A stretch of DNA of 6,423 bases from an uncultured archaeon (GCA_903825675.1 CAIKBN010000090.1:1-6423), one strand, 5' to 3'; positions 1 through 4,946 are shown, counted from the first letter of the stretch. The notes: generated from the letters alone by a model not told the origin. Numbers and translations are program-made.

Positions 1-65
1 TAAATAATAATTAGCTCTTTCTTTTTATTTTTCTATTTTTAACCGTGATAATAAGTTTTTTGATT
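1..65. repeat. 65-bp direct repeat, copy 1
   Basis: Bases 1-65 are identical to 193-257; the first mismatch is T66 against C258. The left limit is unknown because copy 1 starts at the window edge. Read on the minus strand, copy 1 carries the last nine codons and stop of the hypothetical gene at 231-698 (ending QKTYYHG), but upstream of them the frame closes after nine more codons. It is therefore a duplicated gene tail, not a second gene. It also contains a T-rich tract (17-40). Confidence 0.95.
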
Positions 66-108
66 TTTCATAATTTCTGTACGAATTTTCAAATTTTATG
101 AAGAGTTA

Positions 109-118
109 ATTATATATA
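109..118 (+). promoter_or_regulatory. TATA-like box between the repeat copies
   Basis: TTATATATAT in an AT-rich stretch, about 50 bases upstream of a GGTGAT Shine-Dalgarno-like site (157-162). The expected transcription start is near 140. The only reading frame it would serve is the seven-codon stub at 168-191. In DNA this AT-rich the box could be chance. Confidence 0.35.
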
Positions 119-167
119 TGACTTACAGACATTAATCATATATCATAAGTAAATCTGGTGATTCAAA

Positions 168-191
168 ATGAAGAAGAAAAAGAAGAAATAA
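168..191 (+). other. Seven-codon lysine ORF stub with a good ribosome binding site
   Basis: ATG at 168 is followed by six lysine codons and TAA. GGTGAT at 157-162 stands five bases upstream, the same arrangement used by the real genes here. The stop lies one base before repeat copy 2. It may be the N-terminal stub of a gene cut off by the duplication, or a non-coding match: the complementary strand is a T-rich tract that would suit transcription termination of the minus-strand gene at 231-698. I do not claim a functional peptide. Confidence 0.2.
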
Positions 192-192
192 G

Positions 193-257
193 TAAATAAT
201 AATTAGCTCTTTCTTTTTATTTTTCTATTTTTAACCGTGATAATAAGTTTTTTGATT
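193..257. repeat. 65-bp direct repeat, copy 2
   Basis: This is the second perfect copy of bases 1-65, offset by 192 bases. It spans the stop codon and last nine codons of the minus-strand hypothetical gene plus 38 bases beyond its stop. The intervening 127 bases (66-192) are not repeated. A duplication of the gene's 3' end, or an assembly-graph overlap at a contig end, would both give this pattern. Confidence 0.95.
209..232 (+). terminator. T-rich tract, possible archaeal terminator
   Basis: A run made almost only of T with a few A and C, of the kind that ends archaeal transcripts without a hairpin. It is in the correct orientation for a + strand transcript from the 109-191 segment. An identical tract lies at 17-40 in repeat copy 1. 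Function is inferred from composition alone. Confidence 0.3.
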
Positions 258-698
258 CTCCACCGTTAAGTTTCCCCAGCAATTAGAAAGTTTCTTGCAC
301 AGCATTGTCAGGTTGTCTTCAAGTTCGCTGTTCCACAAATCCCATGCTTTCTGTATCCAGCGTGCAGTTAATTTTTCATTAGGTTTCATCGCCAGCATAT
401 TATTTTCCCATTTCAGAACCTGTATCTTCTTGTAAAGCATGAATAACTCATTCCTATCCTTCTCCGTGACCATGTCCTGCTCGAATAAGCAGCAGAATGA
501 GTCAGAGCCACCTATCACAGGCTCTATTAATTTTTCTGTGAAGTTAAATATTTTTTCAGAAATCTCTGTTCTTATCTGGTCAAAAAGGTCTTCTTCCTTT
601 TCTATATCAAAATTGAAGGTTTCTTTGAGTTCATTTAGCTGCGGCAAGCCGAACCTTTCCTGAAGTTCCTTGTATTTTTCGAAAATTTTGCTGTTCAT
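231..698 (-). CDS. Conserved-looking hypothetical protein, 155 aa, helical
   Basis: I do not recognise a characterised family. The protein is rich in charged and aromatic residues and looks almost wholly alpha-helical, with no signal peptide or membrane span. Notable spots are an amphipathic acidic segment (about residues 20-58), a CC pair at 69-70, a KKIQVLKWENNML stretch at 90-102, Trp-rich helices at 114-122 and Cys134/Cys140. From memory it resembles uncharacterised proteins of DPANN archaea, which I cannot verify. The ATG at 698 has no Shine-Dalgarno, but a TATA-like box lies about 28 bases upstream, so a leaderless transcript is likely. Its last nine codons lie in the 65-bp direct repeat. 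It is divergent from pyrH, with 82 bases between the two starts. Confidence 0.75.
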   Translation of the reverse strand: MNSKIFEKYKELQERFGLPQLNELKETFNFDIEKEEDLFDQIRTEISEKIFNFTEKLIEPVIGGSDSFCCLFEQDMVTEKDRNELFMLYKKIQVLKWENNMLAMKPNEKLTARWIQKAWDLWNSELEDNLTMLCKKLSNCWGNLTVENQKTYYHG

Positions 699-721
699 TA
701 AATAAGGAAATACAACAGAAA

Positions 722-730
722 GTATAAAAG
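722..730 (-). promoter_or_regulatory. TATA-like box for the hypothetical gene
   Basis: On the minus strand this reads CTTTTATAC and is centred about 28 bases before the ATG at 698. Archaeal TATA boxes sit about 26 bases before the transcription start, so transcription should begin at or next to the start codon. It lies directly beside the box used by pyrH in the other direction. Confidence 0.5.
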
Positions 731-738
731 ATTATATC
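730..738 (+). promoter_or_regulatory. TATA-like box for pyrH
   Basis: GATTATATC centred near 734 predicts transcription from about 760 and a leader of about 20 bases. That leader contains AGTGAT (770-775), a Shine-Dalgarno-like site five bases before the pyrH ATG. The two TATA-like boxes of this divergent pair are adjacent, so pre-initiation complexes could compete. Confidence 0.45.
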
Positions 739-780
739 AATATCTTTTTGCAAGCAAAAACAATTATCCAGTGATATTTT

Positions 781-1431
781 ATGAGAATTGTAATAAAAGT
801 TGGCGGTTCGCAGGCATTTACGGACTATGGCCCGAATAAAGCTTATCTTGAAAGGCTTATTCCGATTTTAAAATGCATTGATAAGGAGCATCAGCTGATT
901 GTCTGCATAGGTGGAGGACAGTTTATAAGAAAATATCTCAGGGATGTAAAAAAATTCTCACTTACTGATAGCGAGATAGAATGGATCTTTGTTGAGATGC
1001 TAAGGGTAAATGTAAAATTATTCTCACTTCTACTGAAAAAGAGGCCTATATATGATTTGAATGAGGTCAGAAAAAATACTGAAGGCGTTGTCGGCGGTAT
1101 CGAGCCTGGAAGAAGCACTGATGCTAATGCTGCTCTTTGCGCAGAGAAGATCAAGGCAGATTTGTTTATCAAATTAACAGATGTTGATGGCATCTACGAT
1201 AAGGACCCTAAAAAATATAAAGAAGCAAAAAGAATAAGCAGGATAAAATTCAGCGAGATAGATAAGTATACGATAAAGGGCAAACCAGCTTCTTACGGCG
1301 TTCTTGACAGCCTTGCCCTAAAGGTTATAAAAAGGGCCATGATAAAGACCATCGTAATCAACGGCAATAACCCAGATAATATTCTAAGGGTCATGAAAGG
1401 AGATAAGATAGGAACGCTTATTTCACATTAA
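781..1431 (+). CDS. pyrH: UMP kinase, archaeal type
   Basis: Phosphorylates UMP to UDP with ATP in pyrimidine nucleotide synthesis in the cytoplasm. At 216 aa it has the usual length of the archaeal form. Amino-acid-kinase fold motifs are in order: KVGGS (6-10, phosphate-binding lysine and glycines), IGGGQF (43-48), GGIEPGRSTDA (105-115, matching the GGTxPGxTTDA signature of archaeal UMP kinases), LTDVDGIYDKDP (132-143, nucleotide binding) and a C-terminal KTIVINGNNPDNILRVMKGD (189-208). The ATG at 781 follows AGTGAT with a five-base gap. It stands alone: the neighbours on both sides are on the minus strand, and its 3' end overlaps the small membrane peptide by nine bases. Isopentenyl phosphate kinase shares the fold but lacks the GIEPGRSTDA signature. 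Confidence 0.88.
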   Translation: MRIVIKVGGSQAFTDYGPNKAYLERLIPILKCIDKEHQLIVCIGGGQFIRKYLRDVKKFSLTDSEIEWIFVEMLRVNVKLFSLLLKKRPIYDLNEVRKNTEGVVGGIEPGRSTDANAALCAEKIKADLFIKLTDVDGIYDKDPKKYKEAKRISRIKFSEIDKYTIKGKPASYGVLDSLALKVIKRAMIKTIVINGNNPDNILRVMKGDKIGTLISH

Positions 1432-1515
1432 GAGATAATAGAGAATTGCAAGAAAGGCTACTATAATAGCAATGGTCCCTAACTTCTCCTCTTTGGTCAA
1501 TTTGACTGCTGGCAT
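1423..1515 (-). CDS. Small single-span membrane peptide, 30 aa
   Basis: ATG at 1515 to TGA at 1423. A short, charged N-terminus (VKLTKEEK, residues 4-11) is followed by an unbroken hydrophobic segment of about 17 residues (TIAIIVAFLAILYYLLM, 14-30) that reaches the C-terminus, as expected for one membrane helix with the N-terminus outside the bilayer core. There is no clear Shine-Dalgarno. A TATA-like box near 1541-1550 predicts a start about five bases before the ATG, so it would be nearly leaderless like other first genes here. It lies downstream of tRNA-Val on the same strand and converges on pyrH, overlapping its last nine bases. No family is recognised. The clean topology argues against chance, but the length leaves real doubt. 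Confidence 0.5.
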   Translation of the reverse strand: MPAVKLTKEEKLGTIAIIVAFLAILYYLLM

Positions 1516-1540
1516 GTTAATAATATGAATCCCTTATATT

Positions 1541-1550
1541 AAAATATATA
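1541..1550 (-). promoter_or_regulatory. TATA-like box for the small membrane peptide
   Basis: On the minus strand this reads TATATATTTT, centred about 30 bases before the ATG at 1515. It lies between the end of the tRNA and the peptide gene, so the peptide need not depend on tRNA transcription. A second AT-rich stretch (1532-1539) is too close to the start to serve. Confidence 0.35.
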
Positions 1551-1577
1551 CCTTTTATTTATATGGGCCTGGGCGGA

Positions 1578-1609
1578 GTTTCGACTGACGCACTAAAGTG
1601 CGTCATGTT
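1578..1609 (-). other. tRNA-Val T-loop intron, 32 nt, position 59/60
   Basis: The T-stem halves (1620-1616 and 1576-1572) are separated by 39 bases instead of 7. A strict bulge-helix-bulge can be drawn: the T-stem as outer helix, a central four-pair helix TTCG/CGAA, three-base bulges ATA and ACT on opposite strands, and an inner helix capped by the GACGCAC/GTGCGTC hairpin. Cutting after the second base of each bulge leaves TTCGATT, a standard T-loop. T-loop introns are known in archaeal tRNAs, mainly Thermoproteales. The hairpin core is the same palindrome found in the Nudix gene. Confidence 0.7.
1586..1605. repeat. Short palindrome, copy in the tRNA T-loop intron
   Basis: GACGCACTAAAGTGCGTC (1587-1604) has eight-base arms around two bases, and one more T-A pair at 1586/1605. 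It forms the apical hairpin of the 32-nt T-loop intron. The same palindrome, with one extra A in the centre and in the same orientation, occurs in the Nudix gene 1.26 kb away. Confidence 0.9.
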
Positions 1610-1631
1610 ATCGAACCGCCGATCTCTGCCA

Positions 1632-1699
1632 TTTGGGGAAAGAATTATAATTAATCATACTTTCTTTCCCAAAGTCCCGGAAAGCTATGCTTTCCAAGA
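1632..1699 (-). other. tRNA-Val anticodon-loop intron, 68 nt
   Basis: Placed at 37/38, the usual archaeal site. Because AT is repeated at both junctions, cuts at 36/37, 37/38 or 38/39 give the same mature loop. The intron folds by eye into two hairpins: GGAAAGC/GCTTTCC with a three-base loop (1679-1695), and a long stem of about 12 pairs with one bulged C pairing the ends of 1633-1673. I could not draw a standard bulge-helix-bulge at these junctions, because positions 32-35 have no partner next to the 3' site. Splicing may use a relaxed motif. Confidence 0.65.
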
Positions 1700-1736
1700 T
1701 GTGAGGGCAGCGTCATAGCCACTAGACCACAAGCCC

Positions 1737-1802
1737 ATCTATTCCTTAAAATTATACTAAACACTTTTAAGTTTTAACTATAAGATTTGATAAGGTGATA
1801 CA
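1737..1802. promoter_or_regulatory. Divergent promoter region, tRNA-Val / mevalonate operon
   Basis: These 66 AT-rich bases must start the tRNA to the left and the operon to the right. The stretch at 1764-1777 (CTTTTAAGTTTTAA) is TATA-like on both strands: rightward it predicts a start near 1794, leftward a start a few bases before the tRNA. A second leftward candidate is 1751-1760. GGTGAT at 1794-1799 is the ribosome binding site of the decarboxylase gene, three bases before its ATG. If transcription starts near 1794 the leader is about 10 bases. Confidence 0.45.
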
Positions 1803-2789
1803 ATGAAAGCAACCGCAATTGCAAACGCAAATATCGCATTAGTCAAGTATTGGGGCAAGCGTGATAAAAAGCTAATGCTGCCGCAGAATGGCTCTATATC
1901 AATGACATGCGATGGGTTAGCTACTACAACTACTGTAGATTTTGGCGATTATGAGAATGATATTGTAATACTGAATGATGAGGAATTGCAGAAAGATAAG
2001 GAAGCAATAGTAGCTCATCTTGATTTTATAAGAGGGATGGCAGGCATAAAGCAGAAGGCAAAGATGGTTTCTTCTAGCAATTTTCCTGTTGCAGCTGGCT
2101 TGGCTAGTTCTGCTTCAGGCTTTGCAGCGCTAAGCTTGGCAGCAAGCAAGGCAGCTGGACTAAATCTTAGCAAAAAGGAATTATCAATATTATCAAGGCG
2201 TGGCTCAGGCTCTGCTTCGCGTTCGATAGCAGGCGGCTTTGTTGAATGGCATCGTGGCCAGAAAGATGACGGCAGCGATAGCTTTGCTGAAAGCGTAGTT
2301 GACAAAAACTATTGGCATGAATTCAGGATGATTACTACCATAGTTACAGAGGCAAAGAAGAAGGTTAGCAGCAGATCAGGCATGGCGCAGACAGTTGAGA
2401 ACTGCCCTTATTATGACGGTTGGCGGAAGACAATTAATAACGATCTTGATACAGTCAGGAGTGGAATAAAAAACAGAGACTTCACACTTGTCGGCAGCAC
2501 AGCAGAGCGTAACTGTCTAAAGATGCATGCTCTTATGATGACCACAACACCAGCTATAATATACTGGTTTCCGCCAACTATGCAGATAATTCAGTCAGTA
2601 ATGCTCTGGCGGGAAGAGGGCTTAGAGTGTTATTTTACAATAGATGCAGGCGCGAATGTAAAGGTCATGTGCCTTGAGAAGAATGCAGCAGAGGTAAACA
2701 AGCGATTACTTGGACTTAATGGCGTAATAAAGACTATAATATGCAGACCTGGGGATGAAGCCAGGCTCGTTGATAAACATTTGTTCTGA
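1803..2789 (+). CDS. mvaD: Diphosphomevalonate decarboxylase
   Basis: Catalyses ATP-dependent decarboxylation of mevalonate 5-diphosphate to isopentenyl diphosphate, the last step of the classical mevalonate pathway, in the cytoplasm. At 328 aa it is full family length. GHMP-kinase motifs are in order: ANANIALVKYWGKR (7-20), the GLASSASGFAAL ATP-binding loop (99-110), RRGSGSASRS (132-141) with Arg140 matching the substrate-binding arginine of yeast enzyme, and TIDAGANVKV (279-288) with Asp281 matching the catalytic aspartate. The conserved NSSIS has become NGSIS (29-33). Phosphomevalonate decarboxylase of haloarchaea is homologous and cannot be excluded by motif alone, but a phosphomevalonate kinase gene at 6110 favours the diphosphate substrate. 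It is the first gene of a four-gene operon, with GGTGAT three bases before its ATG. Confidence 0.92.
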   Translation: MKATAIANANIALVKYWGKRDKKLMLPQNGSISMTCDGLATTTTVDFGDYENDIVILNDEELQKDKEAIVAHLDFIRGMAGIKQKAKMVSSSNFPVAAGLASSASGFAALSLAASKAAGLNLSKKELSILSRRGSGSASRSIAGGFVEWHRGQKDDGSDSFAESVVDKNYWHEFRMITTIVTEAKKKVSSRSGMAQTVENCPYYDGWRKTINNDLDTVRSGIKNRDFTLVGSTAERNCLKMHALMMTTTPAIIYWFPPTMQIIQSVMLWREEGLECYFTIDAGANVKVMCLEKNAAEVNKRLLGLNGVIKTIICRPGDEARLVDKHLF

Positions 2790-2796
2790 TGATAAA

Positions 2797-3225
2797 ATGA
2801 TTCTTCATAGCACAACAGCGATTGTTGTAAAAAAAGAACCAAAAAGACGCACTAAAAGTGCGTCAAACTGTTCTAAATTTTTATTGATTAAGAGAGGACA
2901 CAAACCGGAAAAGGGCTACTGGGCAGTGCCTGGCGGCCATGTTGACAAGGGCGAGACGCCTTATCCATGCGCTCAGCGAGAAGCAAGAGAGGAGGTTGGC
3001 GAGGTTGAAATACTAAGCAAAAAACCTGTTTATGTCTTTGTGCATGATATCGATATCGGGCATAGGCACAAGGCACATGTGTTTATGGGTAAAGCTGTTG
3101 GGAAATTAAGTGCGAAAAGTGATGCCAAAAAGCTTGGGTGGTTTACCCTAAAGCAGATGAGAAAAATTGAAGTAACGCACTACACGAAGAAGGTTTTCAA
3201 TAAGCTTTACAGCAGATTTGTTTGA
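2797..3225 (+). CDS. Nudix hydrolase carrying an in-frame palindrome insertion
   Basis: Nudix enzymes cleave nucleoside diphosphates linked to another group; this one resembles MutT/ADP-ribose pyrophosphatase-like members, substrate unknown. It has 142 aa. The Nudix box spans 47-69: G47-x5-E53-x7-REAREE (61-66)-x-G68, with the metal-binding glutamates present; the final hydrophobic position is Glu69, then Val. Strand one (STTAIVV, 5-11) and strand two (KFLLIKRG, 27-34) are joined by an unusually long basic loop whose residues 17-23 are encoded exactly by the palindrome at 2846-2864 plus one base each side. An in-frame ATG at 2755 lies inside mvaD and would add 14 residues; I chose 2797, which follows TGATGAT, overlaps the mvaD stop and fits the strand-one start. 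It is not type 1 IPP isomerase, whose Cys/Glu active-site motifs are absent. Confidence 0.88.
   Translation: MILHSTTAIVVKKEPKRRTKSASNCSKFLLIKRGHKPEKGYWAVPGGHVDKGETPYPCAQREAREEVGEVEILSKKPVYVFVHDIDIGHRHKAHVFMGKAVGKLSAKSDAKKLGWFTLKQMRKIEVTHYTKKVFNKLYSRFV
2846..2864. repeat. Short palindrome, copy inside the Nudix gene
   Basis: GACGCACTAAAAGTGCGTC has eight-base arms around AAA. With one A on each side it makes 21 bases (2845-2865) that coincide with seven whole codons, reading RRTKSAS. Removing them leaves an ordinary short turn between the first two Nudix strands. It matches the palindrome at 1587-1604 in both arms and orientation. Confidence 0.9.
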
Positions 3226-3237
3226 GAGGTTTTGAAA

Positions 3238-3975
3238 ATGATGAAGGTTATTGCTCTGGATGTGGATGGCGTTATTTTGGATAGTGTTCATGAAAATTTT
3301 ATTGTTTGCCAGAAAGTTATCGAAAAAAAAGGTAGAAAGCTTGATGATGAGAACAGGTTCAGGAAAGGCAGGAACTTTTTAAGGTCATCTTTGAGCATGT
3401 ATGGTATTGCAGAGCTTACATTACAAGGCAAGGATTTTGACAAAATGAACCAGGAAGAATTTGATAAATTTATAGTGGAACATAAAAACGAAAGCAGACA
3501 GTTTGCTAATGCTTTTCATGCGATGAGAAAGATATTACAGGATAAGGATTATGATAAATGGTTTGCTTTAAATAAGATTTTTCCCGGGATAAAAAATGTT
3601 ATAGATAAGCTATCAAAGAAATTTCTGATAGTTGTAATTTCTACCAAGGATTTTCATTCGATATCTACTGCCTTTGATAGGATCGGAATAGGCATCAAAA
3701 AAGATAATATATTCAGTAAAGAGATATCAGAAAATAAGGTAGATCAGATAAAAAATATATGCAACAAATTCGCTGTAAAGCCAGAAGAGATTTTTTTCCT
3801 TGATGACCAGCCAAAGCATCTTGAAGGCGTAAAATTTCTTGGTGTGAATGTTGCCTTAGCTGGTTGGGGTTATAATAATTACATGCAGAAAGCTTATGCG
3901 AAGAGATTAGGCATACCTATAATAGATAAGTCTGATGAATTGGAAGAAGTTATAAAAAGCTTAAATAAAAAATAA
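3238..3975 (+). CDS. HAD-superfamily phosphatase
   Basis: A haloacid-dehalogenase-fold hydrolase, probably a phosphomonoesterase related to phosphoglycolate phosphatase; substrate not identifiable. It has 245 aa. Motif I is DVDGVILD (8-15) with nucleophile Asp8 and Asp10; a helical cap covers about 16-110; motif II is VVISTK (132-137); a lysine for motif III is at 161 or 168; motif IV is FFLDDQ (186-191) with the metal-binding Asp pair 189/190. There is no signal peptide, so it is cytoplasmic. GAGGT (3226-3230) seven bases upstream supports ATG 3238; ATG 3241 is also possible, and a TTG further upstream is less likely. It starts 12 bases after the Nudix stop and ends 15 before mevalonate kinase, so it is co-transcribed. 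Next to a Nudix enzyme it could complete a diphosphate-to-alcohol dephosphorylation; this is inference. Confidence 0.85.
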   Translation: MMKVIALDVDGVILDSVHENFIVCQKVIEKKGRKLDDENRFRKGRNFLRSSLSMYGIAELTLQGKDFDKMNQEEFDKFIVEHKNESRQFANAFHAMRKILQDKDYDKWFALNKIFPGIKNVIDKLSKKFLIVVISTKDFHSISTAFDRIGIGIKKDNIFSKEISENKVDQIKNICNKFAVKPEEIFFLDDQPKHLEGVKFLGVNVALAGWGYNNYMQKAYAKRLGIPIIDKSDELEEVIKSLNKK

Positions 3976-3980
3976 AATTA

Positions 3981-3986
3981 GGTGAT
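3981..3986 (+). promoter_or_regulatory. Shine-Dalgarno that decides the mevalonate kinase start
   Basis: GGTGAT, four bases before ATG 3991. The in-frame GTG at 3982 is part of this site and would be a false start that adds three residues. The same trap occurs on the minus strand at 5957 for the methyltransferase. Confidence 0.8.
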
Positions 3987-3990
3987 AAAT

Positions 3991-4914
3991 ATGGCAGAGG
4001 GGTATGGTTACGGAAAGGTAATTCTATTCGGAGAGCACTTTGTTGTTTATGGTTTGCCTGCTATTGCCTCTGCTATCAGCGATACAACTATAGCTACTAT
4101 TGAGAAGTCTGATAAATATGAGTTGGTAGATAACAGGCCTGCAACAGAAGGTTATAAGGTAACAAAGAAAGGGGAGATGGACAGATCCATGAAGCTTTTG
4201 CTTGACTTCATGAAGATTAATTTAGAAAATACACCTGTTAAAATTACATTATCTGGCAATCTATTCTGTACAAGCGGTATTGGCGCAAGCGCTGCAATGG
4301 CAACATCAATTGCCCGTGCATTTTCTGATTACTTTAAGCTGAATCTAAACGATGAGCAAATCAACCGCATTTCTTACGAGGGTGAAAAGGGCTCAGCTGG
4401 TACACCATCTGGTATTGACAATACCTGTGCAACATTTGGAGGTCTTTTATGGTTCAGGAAGGGTGAACCAAACCAGATAGAATTAATCAAGATAAAGAAA
4501 CCGATAGAAATTGTAATGGGAAACACAGGACTGACATCTGAGACTAAGGAAGTTGTTGATGATGTCAGGAAGAAGAAAGATGCTAATCCAGAGGAGTTTG
4601 ATAAGATTTTTGCTGAAGAAGAGAAGCTTGTAAAAGAGGCTAGGGCTGCGCTGGAATCAGGCAATCTAAAGAGAATAGGAGAACTAATGAACAAGAACCA
4701 CGAAATGCTACAGAAGATTGGTGTTTCATGCAAGGAACTAGATTTTCTTGTTAATATGGCAAGGAAAAACGGTGCTCTTGGTGCAAAGCTAACAGGAACA
4801 GGCCGCGGTGGCTATATGGTTGCATTAACGCCTGGCAAAGCTTTACAAGATAGAGTTGCAGTAGCCATTGAAAAAGAAGGCTTTATGATAATGAAAACAA
4901 AGATAGGGGTTTAG
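3991..4914 (+). CDS. mvk: Mevalonate kinase
   Basis: Phosphorylates mevalonate to mevalonate 5-phosphate with ATP, the first kinase step of the mevalonate pathway, in the cytoplasm. It has 307 aa, close to archaeal enzymes of about 310. Motifs in order: GYGKVILFGEHFVVYGLPAI (6-25) with Lys9; SGIGASAAMATS (95-106), the GHMP ATP loop with Ala in place of the usual Ser in GxGSSAA; GTPSGIDNTCATFGG (137-151) with Asp143 as the likely catalytic base; and KLTGTGRGGYMVALT (266-280), where TGTGRGG replaces the more common TGAGGGG. It is the last gene of the operon, 15 bases after the HAD gene; its stop is 20 bases from the convergent methyltransferase stop. Together with the genes at 1803 and 6110 it completes the classical lower pathway. 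Confidence 0.93.
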   Translation: MAEGYGYGKVILFGEHFVVYGLPAIASAISDTTIATIEKSDKYELVDNRPATEGYKVTKKGEMDRSMKLLLDFMKINLENTPVKITLSGNLFCTSGIGASAAMATSIARAFSDYFKLNLNDEQINRISYEGEKGSAGTPSGIDNTCATFGGLLWFRKGEPNQIELIKIKKPIEIVMGNTGLTSETKEVVDDVRKKKDANPEEFDKIFAEEEKLVKEARAALESGNLKRIGELMNKNHEMLQKIGVSCKELDFLVNMARKNGALGAKLTGTGRGGYMVALTPGKALQDRVAVAIEKEGFMIMKTKIGV

Positions 4915-4916
4915 TT

Positions 4917-4946
4917 GATTTCTTTTGAATCCTATTATTTCTTTCC
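4917..4946 (+). terminator. T-rich stretch at the convergent gene ends
   Basis: T-rich DNA just after the mevalonate kinase stop, extending into the 3' end of the methyltransferase gene. It could end the operon transcript without a hairpin. Only 20 bases separate the two stops, so transcripts of the two strands probably overlap. Confidence 0.3.

Larger units (their letters stand above)
1564..1736 (-). tRNA. tRNA-Val(CAC) with two intervening sequences
   Basis: Reading 1736 to 1564, a full cloverleaf appears once two insertions are removed: 73 nt in three exons (1736-1700, 1631-1610, 1577-1564). The acceptor stem is GGGCTTG with CAGGCCC (seven pairs, one G-U). The D-arm is GTC/GAC with a GG in its loop. 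The anticodon stem is CTGCC with GGCAG, loop CTCACAT, anticodon CAC. The variable loop is AGATC. The T-stem is GGCGG with CCGCC, with loop TTCGATT after splicing. The discriminator is A and no CCA is encoded. The GGGCxxGTGGTCTAG start and A73 fit archaeal tRNA-Val. Without splicing both loops would be broken, so the gene needs an intron-processing endonuclease and ligase. TATA-like sequence lies at 1751-1777. Confidence 0.85.

Noticed and set aside
66..192. CRISPR-like array suggested by two identical repeats with a spacer
   Set aside because: There are only two copies, each 65 bases and overlapping a coding end, with a 127-base gap; no array periodicity and no cas genes.
439..663. Other open frames on the opposite strand of the recognised genes, for example 439-663 (+), 891-1193 (-), 2015-2305 (-), 4374-4733 (-)
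   Set aside because: They mirror well-supported genes, have serine- and phenylalanine-rich shadow composition, and carry no start signals.
781..1431. Isopentenyl phosphate kinase, which would suit an archaeal mevalonate locus
   Set aside because: It shares the amino-acid-kinase fold, but the GGIEPGRSTDA signature and C-terminal region match archaeal UMP kinase.
1586..1605. Rho-independent terminator for the genes around the tRNA
   Set aside because: The hairpin has no T-run after it on either strand, lies inside a closed tRNA cloverleaf, and recurs within a coding frame.
2755..2796. Longer Nudix start at ATG 2755 inside mvaD
   Set aside because: It lacks a Shine-Dalgarno and adds 14 residues that only reflect mvaD sequence in another frame. 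ATG 2797 follows TGATGAT and begins right before the first Nudix strand.
2797..3225. Type 1 isopentenyl diphosphate isomerase, a Nudix-fold enzyme of the same pathway
   Set aside because: The protein is too short and lacks the active-site cysteine and glutamate motifs; it has a standard Nudix box.
3982..3990. GTG start for mevalonate kinase
   Set aside because: The GTG is part of the GGTGAT ribosome binding site of ATG 3991.
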